Assembly (NCBI GenBank): GCA_964605365.1
Contig: CAZSCF010000001.1
Location: 62,001-126,000, forward strand
Length of the DNA: 64,000 nucleotides
Source: CAZSCF01 sp964605365
GTDB lineage: Bacteria > Patescibacteriota > Minisyncoccia > Moranbacterales > UBA2206
Direction of reading: 5' to 3'
The notes below the pieces were generated by a model. The model saw nothing but the letters and a program-made list of their open reading frames with translations, had not been told where the DNA came from and ran no database searches. The stretch's first letter is position 1. Each line of letters opens with the position of its first letter. Of the stretch, positions 8,371-16,440 are shown one piece after another. The position numbers and the translations under genes were made by a program.

Positions 8371-8634
8371 ATGATTGAAGTAAAAAAGAAAGACAGGGAA
8401 ACTTCTGAGAGTTTAATCAGAAGATTCGGTCGCCGCGTTCAACAAAGCGGTGTTTTGGTGCAGGCCAGACGATCAAGATTTCGTACTGAAGAAAAGAGTA
8501 AAAGAGAAAAAAGAGAAGGCGCAATGTATAAAGTAAAGGTTAAGAAAATCGTTGATCGACTTAAAAAAATGGGCAAGTTTGACGAAGAAGAATTTAAGAA
8601 CGTCAAAAAGAAACTAATTAAAAAAGAAAAATAA
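8371..8634 (+). CDS. rpsU: Ribosomal protein bS21 with basic tail
   Basis: Small-subunit protein at the mRNA exit platform. The 87-residue product contains the bS21 core SLIRRFGRRVQQSGVLVQAR, followed by a Lys/Arg-rich extension (KREKREGAMYKVKVKK) longer than in model bacteria. The ATG follows GAGAGGAGG at 8 nt. The yqeY-like gene starts 5 nt after the stop, a common rpsU neighbour. The leader hairpin just upstream may regulate it. Confidence 0.88.
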   Translation: MIEVKKKDRETSESLIRRFGRRVQQSGVLVQARRSRFRTEEKSKREKREGAMYKVKVKKIVDRLKKMGKFDEEEFKNVKKKLIKKEK

Positions 8635-8638
8635 TTTT

Positions 8639-9088
8639 ATGTCGCTTAGACAAAAAATAATTGAAGATATTAAAGTAGCCATGAAGGAAGGCAATGTTTT
8701 GAAGAAGGACGCTTTGCGTATGCTTGACTCAATGATTAAAAATACTGAAATTGAAAAAATGAAAAAAGAAAAAGGACTCACAGATGAAGAAATTATCGAA
8801 GTTATTGCGCGGGCCATCAAGCAAAGACGTGATAGTGCTGCTCAATATGAAACCGGGGGCAGGGCGGATTTGGCCGAAAAAGAAAAAAAGGAAATCGAAG
8901 TGTTGTCTGTCTATATGCCCGAGCAACTTAGCGAAGACAAAGTTCGCGAAGTCGTAAAAGAAGTTATTACTACTGTGGGCGCGACTTCCAAAGCGGAAAT
9001 GGGCAAGGTTATGGGCATGGCAATGTCGAAGTTAAAAGGCCAAACGGATGGAAACCTAGTTAAGAAAATTGTGGAAGAAGAATTATAA
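8639..9088 (+). CDS. GatB/YqeY domain protein
   Basis: A 149-residue protein of the YqeY family, related to the C-terminal tRNA-binding domain of the amidotransferase subunit GatB; its cellular role is poorly defined. Visible signatures: LRQKIIEDIKVAMKEGN, ALRMLDSMIKNTEIEK, IARAIKQRRDSAAQYETGGR, LAEKEKKEIEVLSVYMPEQL and the C-terminal GKVMGMAMSKLKGQTDG. It is full length for the family and forms an operon with rpsU (5-nt gap). Confidence 0.9.
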   Translation: MSLRQKIIEDIKVAMKEGNVLKKDALRMLDSMIKNTEIEKMKKEKGLTDEEIIEVIARAIKQRRDSAAQYETGGRADLAEKEKKEIEVLSVYMPEQLSEDKVREVVKEVITTVGATSKAEMGKVMGMAMSKLKGQTDGNLVKKIVEEEL

Positions 9089-9103
9089 TAAAAATCTTTC
9101 ATC

Positions 9104-9131
9104 AAAAAACACCTTTAAAGGGTGTTTTTTG
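9104..9131 (+). terminator. Terminator after the YqeY-like gene
   Basis: AAAAAACACC pairs with GGTGTTTTTT across a short T/A loop and ends in a T run. Confidence 0.75.
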
Positions 9132-9137
9132 TTTGGC

Positions 9138-9165
9138 TTGACGAATATTTTAGTAAGAATATAAT
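9138..9165 (+). promoter_or_regulatory. Promoter TTGACG-16-TATAAT
   Basis: TTGACG (9138-9143) and a perfect TATAAT (9160-9165) separated by 16 nt. Transcription would start near 9172, about 65 nt before a strong terminator. Confidence 0.65.
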
Positions 9166-9235
9166 AATCTAAGAATCAAATAACAACCCAAAAATTTGAA
9201 GAAAAAATTTAAATCAATTTTAATAAAAATAGACG

Positions 9236-9260
9236 TACCCCAGTAGGGGTATTTTTTTTT
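9236..9260 (+). terminator. Terminator/attenuator ahead of a small ORF
   Basis: TACCCC-AGTA-GGGGTA followed by nine T. It lies between the promoter at 9138 and the ORF at 9299, so it either ends a roughly 90-nt RNA or attenuates the ORF. Confidence 0.8.
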
Positions 9261-9298
9261 GTTCTTTTTTAATAGATTCAATGCAAAAGGAGGGAGAC

Positions 9299-9514
9299 AT
9301 GGAAAAGAAAACAAGGGTTGATGCATTTGCAAAAGCACTGGCAGATAATATTATTGAAGCTGCGCATCTGACATACAATGCACAAAGAGGGAAGAGGATA
9401 ATAGAAGTATGCATAGCAAGGCTTCAAGAAAGGGTCAGTGAAATTCAATCCAAAAAAGCCGATCCAAAATACAAGGAAGCCAGGTACGGCAAAGGTAGAA
9501 AAATTAAAAAATAG
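9299..9514 (+). CDS. Hypothetical protein, 71 residues
   Basis: No family is recognised. The start at 9299 (MEKKTRVDAF) is chosen because AAAGGAGGGAG ends 5 nt before it; an in-frame ATG at 9281 lacks such a site. The protein is helical in appearance and strongly basic at the C-terminus (KYKEARYGKGRKIKK), which could bind nucleic acid. It is transcribed alone, between a leader terminator and its own terminator. Confidence 0.6.
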   Translation: MEKKTRVDAFAKALADNIIEAAHLTYNAQRGKRIIEVCIARLQERVSEIQSKKADPKYKEARYGKGRKIKK

Positions 9515-9525
9515 CTCCAACGAAC

Positions 9526-9554
9526 AAGGCTAGGAATCTTCCTGGCCCTTTTTG
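9526..9554 (+). terminator. Terminator after the 71-residue ORF
   Basis: GGCTAGGA pairs with TCCTGGCC (one G-U), followed by CTTTTT. Confidence 0.7.
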
Positions 9555-9614
9555 CACAAAGAGTGTTTACATCTTTTTGAAATCATTATATAATTAGAAA
9601 GTTAAAATTGAACA

Positions 9615-9745
9615 TTAGTTTATCCAGAGTGTGGAGAGGGTACTGGCCCGATGATCCATCGGCAACCTTAAAGCTGACTGCTTTATAAAGGTGCTAATTC
9701 CAGCTTCAATATGCATTTAGCAATATTAGAAGAGAGATAAAGGTC
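9615..9745 (+). promoter_or_regulatory. SAM-I (S-box) riboswitch of metK
   Basis: The conserved S-box core words appear in order: TATCCAGAG, GTGGAGAGGG, ACTGGCCCGATGA, CGGCAACC, AAGGTGCTAATTCCAGC and AGAGAGATAA. P1 is TTTATC (9619-9624) with GATAAA (9736-9741). It binds S-adenosylmethionine and is expected to turn metK off when SAM is high. The distal expression platform is the terminator at 9758-9783, whose left arm TCTCTTT can alternatively pair with AGAGAGA at the 3' side of P1. Confidence 0.92.
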
Positions 9746-9757
9746 GATTTTATTTTG

Positions 9758-9783
9758 TCTCTTTTCTTGGAAAGAGATTTTTT
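9758..9783 (+). terminator. Riboswitch-controlled terminator before metK
   Basis: TCTCTTT (9758-9764), loop TCTTGG, AAAGAGA (9771-9777), then six T, 23 nt before the metK ATG. The left arm can be captured by AGAGAGA at 9731-9737, giving an antiterminator. Confidence 0.7.
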
Positions 9784-9805
9784 AATTGTTAAAAAAATAA
9801 AAAGT

Positions 9806-10679
9806 ATGTTCTATAAACCAAAAAATTATACAGTTGAAAGTGTAACATCCGGACATCCGGACAAAGTGTGTGATCAAATTTCAGATGCTATTTTGGATGC
9901 TTGCCTCAAGCAGGATCCGATGAGCAGAGTGGCCGTCGAAAGTTTTGGCGGGCATGGTACACTTGTAATTGGCGGGGAAGTTACGACCAAAGCTAAAGTT
10001 GATTATGAAAAAATTGCCAGAGACGTTTACGCTTCAATAGGATATGATCATAATCTGGATGTTATTGTCAAAATTGTAACTCAATCTCCAGATATTGCGC
10101 AGGGAGTGGACACGGGCGGTGCGGGCGATCAGGGAATTATGTATGGTTATGCTACTAATGAAACGGAAGAATTTTTACCGGAAGCGGTGGTGAAAGTTCA
10201 TGCTCTGGCCAAAAAACTTGAAGAACTTCGAAAAAATNNNNNNNNNNNNNNNNNNNNNNNNNNNNNNNNNNNNNNNNNNNNNNNNNNNNNNNNNNNNNNN
10301 NNNNNNNNNNNNNNNNNNNNNNNNNNNNNNNNNNNNNTTGGTGCCGCATGGGGGCGGAGCATTTTCCGGAAAAGACGCAACCAAAGTTGATCGTAGTGCA
10401 GCCTATATGGCGCGTTATGTAGCTAAAAATTTAGTTGCCCAAGGATTGGCTAAAGAATGCTTGGTTTCGGTGGCTTATGCCATTGGTAAGGCGGAACCTT
10501 TAATGGTGGAAGCTATCAATGAAAAAGGAGAAAATCTCGGAGAACTGTTGAAAGATAAGTTTGATTTTCGTCCTGCGTCCATCATAGAAAAACTGGGATT
10601 GCGAAAACCGATATTTCAACCTACGGCAGCCTACGGACATTTTGGGAAAAAAGATTTGCCTTGGGAAAAAATAGTTTAG
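9806..10679 (+). CDS. metK: S-adenosylmethionine synthetase, interrupted by assembly gap
   Basis: Makes SAM from methionine and ATP. Residues 1-144 before the gap include [30 protein letters not shown] and [14 protein letters not shown]; after the gap [24 protein letters not shown] and [16 protein letters not shown] complete the C-terminus. The two parts are in different frames only because the 100-N run is a placeholder; compared with usual MetK (about 385-400 residues) roughly 100 residues are missing, so the real gap is near 300 nt. ATG 9806 gives the normal [12 protein letters not shown] start; a start at 9755 would lie inside the riboswitch terminator. Confidence 0.95.
10238..10337. other. 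Assembly gap (100 N) inside metK
   Basis: Exactly 100 N, the usual placeholder for a gap of unknown length. Confidence 0.99.
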
Positions 10680-10693
10680 GCAAAATTAGCCAT

Positions 10694-10727
10694 CAAAAAA
10701 CGCCTTGGCTTCAAGGCGTTTTTTTTG
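10694..10727 (+). terminator. Terminator after metK
   Basis: AAAAAACGCCTTG-GCTT-CAAGGCGTTTTTTTT, a perfect stem with a long T run. Confidence 0.9.
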
Positions 10728-10752
10728 TGAAAACTCTATTTTGATGTATAAT
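10725..10752 (+). promoter_or_regulatory. Promoter TTGTGA-16-TATAAT
   Basis: A perfect TATAAT at 10747-10752, with TTGTGA at 10725-10730, 23 nt before the ATG at 10776. Confidence 0.5.
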
Positions 10753-10775
10753 AAAAAGCACAATAAAGCCAAAAA

Positions 10776-11405
10776 ATGTTTGGATTGGGCAAAAAAGAAT
10801 TGAAAATTTTGAAAAAGCTGAATACTCCACAAAAGATTCAGGATTTTTTGAATAAGATGTCAATAAACTTTGAGAAAGAGGGGGATTCTTTCCTTTCGCC
10901 TATGTCGGTTCTGGAAAAAAGAATTTGCCACTGTACGGAAGGTGCGATTTTGGCGGCCCTGGCATTGCGAGTCAATGGTTATCCTCCATTGCTTTTAGAT
11001 CTTGTGGCTAATCGGAATGATTTCGATCATGTAGTGGCAGTTTTTAAAAAAGATGGAAAATGGGGAGCAATATCAAAAACTAACCATGCTGTACTTCGCT
11101 ACAGAGAACCGATTTATAATTCCATTCGAGAATTAGCTATGAGTTATTTTCATGAATACTTCAATGACAAAGGTAAAAAGAGTTTGCGAAGTTTCTCTCG
11201 ACCGATTAATCTTAAGCGATTCGACAAGAAGGGCTGGATGACAACCAAGGATGATATTTACTATATACCTGAATATTTATCAGAAATAAAACACATTCCT
11301 ATTCTTAATGAAAAGCAAATCAGAAATCTTCGTCAGGCCGAAAAGATTGAAATTGAAGCCGGAAAAATTGTAGAATGGAAACCAGGAAATAAAAAATTTT
11401 TTTGA
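10776..11405 (+). CDS. Transglutaminase-like cysteine-protease-fold protein (tentative)
   Basis: The 209-residue protein has a Cys followed by a hydrophobic helix (HCTEGAILAALALRVNGYPP, near residue 51) and a downstream His strand (DFDHVVAVFKKDGKWGAIS, near residue 88). This Cys ... His order, with a charged/Asn residue in SKTN, is the pattern of small transglutaminase-like domains. The assignment rests only on that pattern; no exact family is recognised. The C-terminal third is basic with a long helical stretch. It stands alone behind its own promoter. Confidence 0.5.
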   Translation: MFGLGKKELKILKKLNTPQKIQDFLNKMSINFEKEGDSFLSPMSVLEKRICHCTEGAILAALALRVNGYPPLLLDLVANRNDFDHVVAVFKKDGKWGAISKTNHAVLRYREPIYNSIRELAMSYFHEYFNDKGKKSLRSFSRPINLKRFDKKGWMTTKDDIYYIPEYLSEIKHIPILNEKQIRNLRQAEKIEIEAGKIVEWKPGNKKFF

Positions 11406-11431
11406 CAATAAAATAAAAGGAGGACCGAACA

Positions 11432-11650
11432 GTGTTAAATAAAAAAGCCAAGAAACATTTTGAAGGCGAAGATAATCCCAATAATGTAGCCAGTTTTTTT
11501 AGAAAAACAGGCAAGCGGTACGTCATTGTCAATCATGATCTTTTGAAGGATGACAGCGTGTCGGAATGTGCGCAGTCGGATATGTGTCTTATCTTTCCTC
11601 TGTCATTTTTTGTTTGCTTAAACCAGTTTTTCAGCTTAAAATGTAGTTGA
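11432..11650 (+). CDS. Hypothetical protein, 72 residues
   Basis: A GTG start follows AAAGGAGGACC at good spacing. The first half is charged and protein-like (HFEGEDNPNNVASFFRKTGK); the second half (MCLIFPLSFFVCLNQFF) is hydrophobic and reads differently, so a frameshift or truncation around 11570-11600 is possible. No family is recognised. Confidence 0.4.
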   Translation: MLNKKAKKHFEGEDNPNNVASFFRKTGKRYVIVNHDLLKDDSVSECAQSDMCLIFPLSFFVCLNQFFSLKCS

Positions 11651-11670
11651 ATAACCTAAATTACGTTTTT

Positions 11671-11832
11671 ATGATACTTTCAGAAAATAAACGATTTATC
11701 TTGCGAACCATTCAAAAAAGTGATGAGCTGGATATTGTCAAAAATATCAATGACAAAACTATTTCTCGTAATACCGCAGCCATTCCTTATCCATATGAAC
11801 TGAAAGATGCCAGGAATTGGATTAATAAATGT
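11671..11832 (+). CDS. GNAT acetyltransferase, N-terminal fragment before gap
   Basis: The 54 visible residues (ILSENKRFILRTIQKSDEL, ending PYELKDARNWINK) match the N-terminus of RimJ/RimL-type GNAT N-acetyltransferases, which modify protein N-termini or small amines with acetyl-CoA. The acetyl-CoA-binding part is lost in the 100-N gap. The start at 11671 is preceded only by a weak binding site. Confidence 0.65.
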
Positions 11833-11932
11833 NNNNNNNNNNNNNNNNNNNNNNNNNNNNNNNNNNNNNNNNNNNNNNNNNNNNNNNNNNNNNNNNNNNN
11901 NNNNNNNNNNNNNNNNNNNNNNNNNNNNNNNN
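11833..11932. other. Assembly gap (100 N)
   Basis: Exactly 100 N; separates the GNAT start from the end of an exonuclease-like gene, so the true distance is unknown. Confidence 0.99.
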
Positions 11933-12412
11933 ATTGCCTATGCAATTGACGATGATCCGGTAGAAGTTTTAAATGGTGATGAAGATGAAGCCGGAATGCT
12001 TAAAAAGTTTTGGGAGATTGCGGATTCAATTAGTATGCCGTCAGGCAATGGACAATGGAAAGATTATGGCGTGCAATTTATCGGGCACAATGTAATGGAT
12101 TTCGATTTGCGTTTTATTTATCAGCGTTCCATTATAAACAGGGTTAAGCCGGCTTATGAACTTAATTTTGCACGTTATCGCAATTATCCGATTTATGACA
12201 CGATGAAGGAATGGGTGAAGTGGGCCAATAGCAATATCGGTCTAGAGCACATTGCCTTGGCTTTGGGTATTCCGACCCCCAAAAATGGTATTGATGGTTC
12301 ACAGGTTTTTGATTTCTATAAAGCCGGCAAATCCGAAGAAATTTGCGAGTATTGCAAAAGAGATGTGGAAGCGACCAGAGCGGTCTATAAGAGGATGACC
12401 TTTGAAGAATAA
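11933..12412 (+). CDS. PolB-type 3'-5' exonuclease-like protein, C-terminal part
   Basis: About 159 residues are visible after the gap. FIGHNVMDFDLRFIYQRS is the second exonuclease motif (Asn and Asp) and YCKRDVEATRAVYKRM the third (Asp) of DEDD exonucleases, with SNIGLEHIALALGIP between them. This matches stand-alone predicted 3'-5' exonucleases related to the proofreading domain of DNA polymerase B. The first motif (DxE) and the start lie in or before the gap. Confidence 0.75.
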   Translation: MAYAIDDDPVEVLNGDEDEAGMLKKFWEIADSISMPSGNGQWKDYGVQFIGHNVMDFDLRFIYQRSIINRVKPAYELNFARYRNYPIYDTMKEWVKWANSNIGLEHIALALGIPTPKNGIDGSQVFDFYKAGKSEEICEYCKRDVEATRAVYKRMTFEE

Positions 12413-12418
12413 ATTTAT

Positions 12419-12467
12419 CCTGTTAAATAATTTTGCGAAAACGAAATTAAGATTTGATAAAACAAGG
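12419..12467. repeat. GTTAAATA palindromic spacer, copy 1
   Basis: CCTGTTAAATAATTTTGCGA...AAACAAGG resembles 13070-13124 (CCCCGTTAAATATTTTTGC ... TTTAACAGGG). Both flank ybeY. Confidence 0.45.
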
Positions 12468-12553
12468 TAAATTATGAAAGATATGTAAATTTTTATTCAA
12501 ATAAGTTGAATTTCTTTTGTGTGAAGCAATTCAAATCTTATTCAACAGAGCGA

Positions 12554-13078
12554 ATGAAACTTAATTTGGAAATTAACAATAAAAGCAAAAGTCCTCTAAC
12601 GAAAACTTTTCTGAAAAAAATTATTGAGAAAACACTTCAAGAAATTGATTGGGACTTTTTGCAGAAGAAAAATATTTCTTTGAGTCTGGCCTTGGTCGGG
12701 AAAGACGAAATGAAAGCCATAAACAAGCAATATCGCAAGATAAATTTGACAACCGACATCTTGTCTTTTGCCGAATATGAAAGTGAAAAAGAAATAAAGA
12801 AGTCGGACGAAAAGAATTTGTTTTTAGGAGAGCTGATTTTGTGCTATGATGATATAAAGGAATATTCAAGGAAAGAGCAACTCGATTTAAAGGAGGAGTC
12901 TATTAGAGTTATTTCGCATGGCGTGTTGCATTTGTTGGGAATGGACCACGGCAAAAAAATGTTTGCGATTCAAAATAAAATCCCTCACCTTCTTTACGCG
13001 AAGCCTTTGGCCAATTTTGCACGACGTGCAAGCGCAAAGAAGGTGCGGGATAAAATAGCTAAAAATTTACCCCGTTAA
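12554..13078 (+). CDS. ybeY: Endoribonuclease YbeY (rRNA maturation)
   Basis: Zinc-dependent RNase acting in 16S rRNA 3'-end maturation and ribosome quality control. The signature HGVLHLLGMDH supplies His122, His126 and His132; upstream, INKQYRKINLTTDILSF is also typical. The start MKLNLE at 12554 fits the family better than an upstream in-frame ATG. After the usual end (MFAIQNKI) there is an extra tail of about 30 residues encoded by a palindromic DNA element (12981-13050), probably an insertion into the 3' end. Confidence 0.9.
   Translation: MKLNLEINNKSKSPLTKTFLKKIIEKTLQEIDWDFLQKKNISLSLALVGKDEMKAINKQYRKINLTTDILSFAEYESEKEIKKSDEKNLFLGELILCYDDIKEYSRKEQLDLKEESIRVISHGVLHLLGMDHGKKMFAIQNKIPHLLYAKPLANFARRASAKKVRDKIAKNLPR
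12981..13050. repeat. Palindromic element inside the ybeY 3' end
   Basis: TCCCTCACCTTCTTTACGC (12981-12999) pairs with the complementary arm at 13032-13050 with two mismatches; an inner hairpin TTGCACGACGTGCAA sits at 13017-13031. Confidence 0.6.
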
Positions 13079-13124
13079 ATATTTTTGCAAAAGCAAAATT
13101 ACGCCGAGCGGATTTAACAGGGCG
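13070..13124. repeat. GTTAAATA palindromic spacer, copy 2
   Basis: CCCCGTTAAAT pairs with ATTTAACAGGG; an inner TTTTGCAAAAGCAAAA is also symmetric. It follows the ybeY stop directly. Confidence 0.5.
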
Positions 13125-13131
13125 AAAAAAA

Positions 13132-13515
13132 ATGGAAAGAATGAAGCGATTTACTCAAAGTCTGCGATATGCTTTCAGGGGGTTGTCGTACGCTATTCGT
13201 AATGAAAAGAATTTTCAAAATGAATTAATTGTTGCGATATTGGTAATCATAGCAATGATATATTTTAATGTTACCAGAGGCGAAGCTGTCATATTGTTTG
13301 TGGTTATTATGGCAGTTTTAATTATGGAACTCCTGAATACGGCTATGGAAAGAGTGATAGATATTCTAAAGCCAAAAATTCATCCTTACGCGAAGCTGGT
13401 GAAAGATTTGATGGCAGCCAGCGTTCTTATGATGTCATTGCTAACAATTATTTTGGGACTGATAATTTTTATGCCGTATTTCATCTCGAAAGTCCAGGGC
13501 TGGGGAGCGATATAA
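13132..13515 (+). CDS. dgkA: Diacylglycerol/undecaprenol kinase family protein
   Basis: A small membrane kinase of 127 residues. The signature ELLNTAMERVIDIL, with Glu and Asn of the active site, and HPYAKLVKDLMAASVLMMS mark the DgkA family. Three membrane segments are visible (about 33-50, 54-72, 95-118). In Gram-positive relatives the substrate is undecaprenol, recycling the lipid carrier of the cell wall; substrate here is unknown. It sits between ybeY and the division genes, an order seen in many bacteria. Confidence 0.9.
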   Translation: MERMKRFTQSLRYAFRGLSYAIRNEKNFQNELIVAILVIIAMIYFNVTRGEAVILFVVIMAVLIMELLNTAMERVIDILKPKIHPYAKLVKDLMAASVLMMSLLTIILGLIIFMPYFISKVQGWGAI

Positions 13516-13596
13516 CTGTTTATTTCTTGAATTGCGTCGAACAATTTTTTATTATAATATTAGAAGAGTTATAAATTTAGTTTTTAAACTTAAATC

Positions 13597-14859
13597 ATGT
13601 CAAAAGGAGATATAATTATCGGAGTTGATGTTGGATCTTCAAATGTAAGAACTATTATTGCTCAAGTTTTTCCCGAAGAAGAAAATCCAAGAATAATCGG
13701 AGTTGGCGTATCGCCTTCATTCGGAATTAGAAAAGGGGCGGTAGTCGATCTTGATGAGGCTACCAGATCTATTTGTGAATCAGTGGAGAAAGCTGAACTA
13801 AATTCCGGCAAGAAAGTTTCGCATGCCATAGTAAGTCTTGGCGGATCCCATATTAGTTCTCAGGATTCGAAAGGTGTTGTAGCTGTTGGCAGGGCTGATG
13901 GGGAAGTCGTGGACGATGATGTTACCAGGGTTATCAATGCCGCCCAAGCCATTTCAATTCCGGCTAATAAGGAAATTATTCATGTAATACCTAGAAATTA
14001 TTCCCTGGATGATCAAAAAGATATAAAAGATCCGCTGGGAATGAACGGGGTAAGGCTGGAAGTGGATGCCATGATTGTTGAGGGGTCATCGCCTTTTATT
14101 AAAAATTTATCCAAGTGTCTCGAACAATCCGGAATTGATCTGGATGATTTTATTCTTTCTCCTCTGGCCGCAGCCAAGGCTACGCTCACAAAAAGACAGA
14201 AAGAATTGGGAGTAGTTTTGATAGATATTGGCGGCGGCACTACATCTGTAATTGTCTTTGAAGAAAATGAGCTGTTGCATACGGTTGTTTTGCCGATTGG
14301 CGGCAGTCATATTACCAATGATATTGCCATTGGTTTGCGAACTTCCATTGATGTGGCAGAAAAAGTCAAGCTTGAATTCGGCAGCGCTCTTCCCAAGGAA
14401 ATAAGCAAAAAAGAAGATATAAATTTGTCGGAAATAGAATCAAACGAGGAAGGGATTGTTTCGCGTCAACATGTGGCTGAAATAATCGAGGCTCGACTTG
14501 AAGAAATTTTTTCTATGGTTAATAAGGAACTCAAATCAATTGGTCGGGAAAAACTTCTTCCTGCCGGAGTAGTCTTGACTGGAGGAACGGCAAAAATTCC
14601 TGGCGCAGTTGATTTAGCAAAAGATATTTTGGCATTGCCGGCCCAAACAGGATTTCCTGTACAGCTTGGCGGACTTGTCGATAAAGTAGATGATCCGTCT
14701 TTTGTAACTTCGGTCGGACTAATTTTATGGGGATTGGAGAGTGCCTCTTTCTCCAGAAAAGTAAGCTTTTCAAAAAATAAAATAATAGGAAATATTCCAG
14801 GCAATATTGGTTCGGTAGTCGGCAATATGAAAGGATGGTTTGAAAAGTTTTTGCCCTAA
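13597..14859 (+). CDS. ftsA: Cell division protein FtsA
   Basis: Actin-like ATPase that tethers FtsZ to the membrane. The 420-residue protein has the phosphate-1 loop GVDVGSSNVRTIIAQ, the SHAFT-like 1C domain region (GGSHISSQDSKG), the phosphate-2 motif IDIGGGTTSVIVF, the adenosine motif GVVLTGGTAKIPGA, and a C-terminal amphipathic helix (VVGNMKGWFEKFL) for membrane binding. A TATAAT lies at 13553-13558. It is followed by ftsZ after 301 nt, a longer spacer than usual. Confidence 0.95.
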   Translation: MSKGDIIIGVDVGSSNVRTIIAQVFPEEENPRIIGVGVSPSFGIRKGAVVDLDEATRSICESVEKAELNSGKKVSHAIVSLGGSHISSQDSKGVVAVGRADGEVVDDDVTRVINAAQAISIPANKEIIHVIPRNYSLDDQKDIKDPLGMNGVRLEVDAMIVEGSSPFIKNLSKCLEQSGIDLDDFILSPLAAAKATLTKRQKELGVVLIDIGGGTTSVIVFEENELLHTVVLPIGGSHITNDIAIGLRTSIDVAEKVKLEFGSALPKEISKKEDINLSEIESNEEGIVSRQHVAEIIEARLEEIFSMVNKELKSIGREKLLPAGVVLTGGTAKIPGAVDLAKDILALPAQTGFPVQLGGLVDKVDDPSFVTSVGLILWGLESASFSRKVSFSKNKIIGNIPGNIGSVVGNMKGWFEKFLP

Positions 14860-14914
14860 ATAAAGCAAAATATTAGCTTAAAATAAATACCAAAAATAAA
14901 ATATTAAAACATAT

Positions 14915-14944
14915 TTGACACATCTTAAGATGATGTGCTAGATT
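14915..14944 (+). promoter_or_regulatory. ftsZ promoter with palindromic operator candidate
   Basis: TTGACA (14915-14920), 18-nt spacer, TAGATT (14939-14944). The spacer opens with CATCTTAAGATG (14921-14932), a perfect 12-bp palindrome placed directly against the -35 box, where a repressor could block RNA polymerase. Confidence 0.55.
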
Positions 14945-14950
14945 TATTTA

Positions 14951-15047
14951 CCCCCTCACTCACAATACTTTTAGTGTAAGGGTAAAAGAAAAAAGTAGAA
15001 AAAATAATTTTATCCCAATATTTCACGAACTTTTGTGAGTGTCGGGG
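14951..15047 (+). repeat. Inverted repeat in the ftsZ leader
   Basis: CCCCCTCACTCACAA (14951-14965) pairs with TTGTGAGTGTCGGGG (15033-15047) with two mismatches. The left arm begins at the predicted transcript start. The rest of the 14860-15160 spacer is AT-rich; an 11-codon ORF at 15121-15156 ends 4 nt before ftsZ and is probably not meaningful. Confidence 0.55.
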
Positions 15048-15160
15048 TTTACTAAAGAAAATCTATTTTCAGGGGAAGAATCAAACTTATTTTTAGTTTT
15101 TAATTTCAATTATTTATTTTATGTTGATTGATTCGGGTGTCCCGAATTACATATAAAAAT

Positions 15161-16360
15161 ATGGCAGAAATAAAACCTCCAGTAGAAACATTTGCAAGAA
15201 TAAAAGTTATTGGTGTCGGTGGTTCCGGTGGTAATGCAATTAGCCGAATGATCGAAACCAAACTTAAGGGTGTTGAGTTTGTAGCGATCAATACTGATGC
15301 GCAGGACTTGCATCAAAATAAAGCAGCAGAAAAGGTTCACATTGGAAAAAATCTTACCAAAGGTTTGGGCGCAGGAATGAATCCCGATGTCGGAAGACAG
15401 GCGGCCGAAGAAAACCGTGATGAAATTCAGGAGGTCTTAAAAGGGGCTGATATGGTTTTTGTAACTTGCGGATTAGGTGGTGGAACCGGAACAGGCGCAG
15501 CTCCGATTGTAGCTGAGACTGCCAAGGAGCTTGGCTGTTTGACTGTGGCGGTTGTAACTAAACCGTTTGCTTTTGAAGGAGCTCAAAGAAGGGCTATTGC
15601 CGATGAGGGACTGGAGAATTTAAGAGAAAGAGTTGATTCCTTGATTACTATTCCAAATGATAAACTTTTGCAAATTATTGATAAAAAAACAACTTTGCTT
15701 AACTCATTCAAGATTGTGGATGATGTTTTGCGTCAGGGCGTGCAGGGTATCTCCGATCTCATAACTAAACCGGGAGTGGTTAATGTGGATTTTGCCGATG
15801 TAAAGGCCATTATGTCTAACAGCGGCAGTGCTTTGATGGGAATCGGTTTAGGTAATGGAGAAAATAGAGCGGCCGATGCCGCCAAAGCTGCGATTAACAG
15901 TCCATTGCTGGAGCTTTCAATTGATGGTGCCAAAGGAGTGCTATTTAACGTAAGTGGTTCCAATGATTTGACAATGCTAGAAATTAATGAAGCGGCTAAT
16001 ATAATCACAGAATCTATCGATCCGAATGCAAAAGTAATATTTGGAGCGGTTGTGGACGAATCTATAAAAAAAGGCGAGGTTCAAGTAACGGTTGTAGCAA
16101 CTGGATTTGATGTTGATGCGGTAAAAGAATCTCCAGTTGAAAAACTGTCACGTATTGTCAAGGAAGATTCGACCAAAAAAGAAGATGAAGAGAAGGAATC
16201 ACCCAGAATAACATTTCCATCCAAAAAAATGGAAACCAAGATGATTATTGAAGAAAAAGTTCCGCCGCGTCGAATTTCCGCTATCAATGATTCAAAAGAC
16301 TTGGAAGATGATGACGAACTTGAAATCCCAGCTTTTATCAGAAGGAAGATGGGGAAATAG
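15161..16360 (+). CDS. ftsZ: Cell division protein FtsZ
   Basis: Tubulin-like GTPase forming the division ring. The 399-residue protein shows [11 protein letters not shown], the GTP-binding GGGTGTG (residues 106-112), the synergy-loop region [11 protein letters not shown], and a C-terminal acidic linker ending in [15 protein letters not shown], the conserved tail that binds FtsA and other partners. ATG 15161 (MAEIKPP) is the start. Confidence 0.97.
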   Translation: MAEIKPPVETFARIKVIGVGGSGGNAISRMIETKLKGVEFVAINTDAQDLHQNKAAEKVHIGKNLTKGLGAGMNPDVGRQAAEENRDEIQEVLKGADMVFVTCGLGGGTGTGAAPIVAETAKELGCLTVAVVTKPFAFEGAQRRAIADEGLENLRERVDSLITIPNDKLLQIIDKKTTLLNSFKIVDDVLRQGVQGISDLITKPGVVNVDFADVKAIMSNSGSALMGIGLGNGENRAADAAKAAINSPLLELSIDGAKGVLFNVSGSNDLTMLEINEAANIITESIDPNAKVIFGAVVDESIKKGEVQVTVVATGFDVDAVKESPVEKLSRIVKEDSTKKEDEEKESPRITFPSKKMETKMIIEEKVPPRRISAINDSKDLEDDDELEIPAFIRRKMGK

Positions 16361-16385
16361 AAGCATAGGACGTAAAACAGATTAA

Positions 16386-16416
16386 AAGCAAACATCTTCC
16401 ATATGTTTGCTTTTTT
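16386..16416 (+). terminator. Terminator after ftsZ
   Basis: AAGCAAACAT-CTTCCAT-ATGTTTGCTT, then a T run. Confidence 0.85.
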
Positions 16417-16440
16417 AGAAGTATTAAAAAGGAGGATGGT

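Noticed and set aside
9755..9805. Upstream TTG start for metK
   Set aside because: It lies in the riboswitch terminator; the family N-terminus begins at 9806.
15121..15156. 11-codon ORF just before ftsZ
   Set aside because: No binding site and no amino-acid logic; too short to support.
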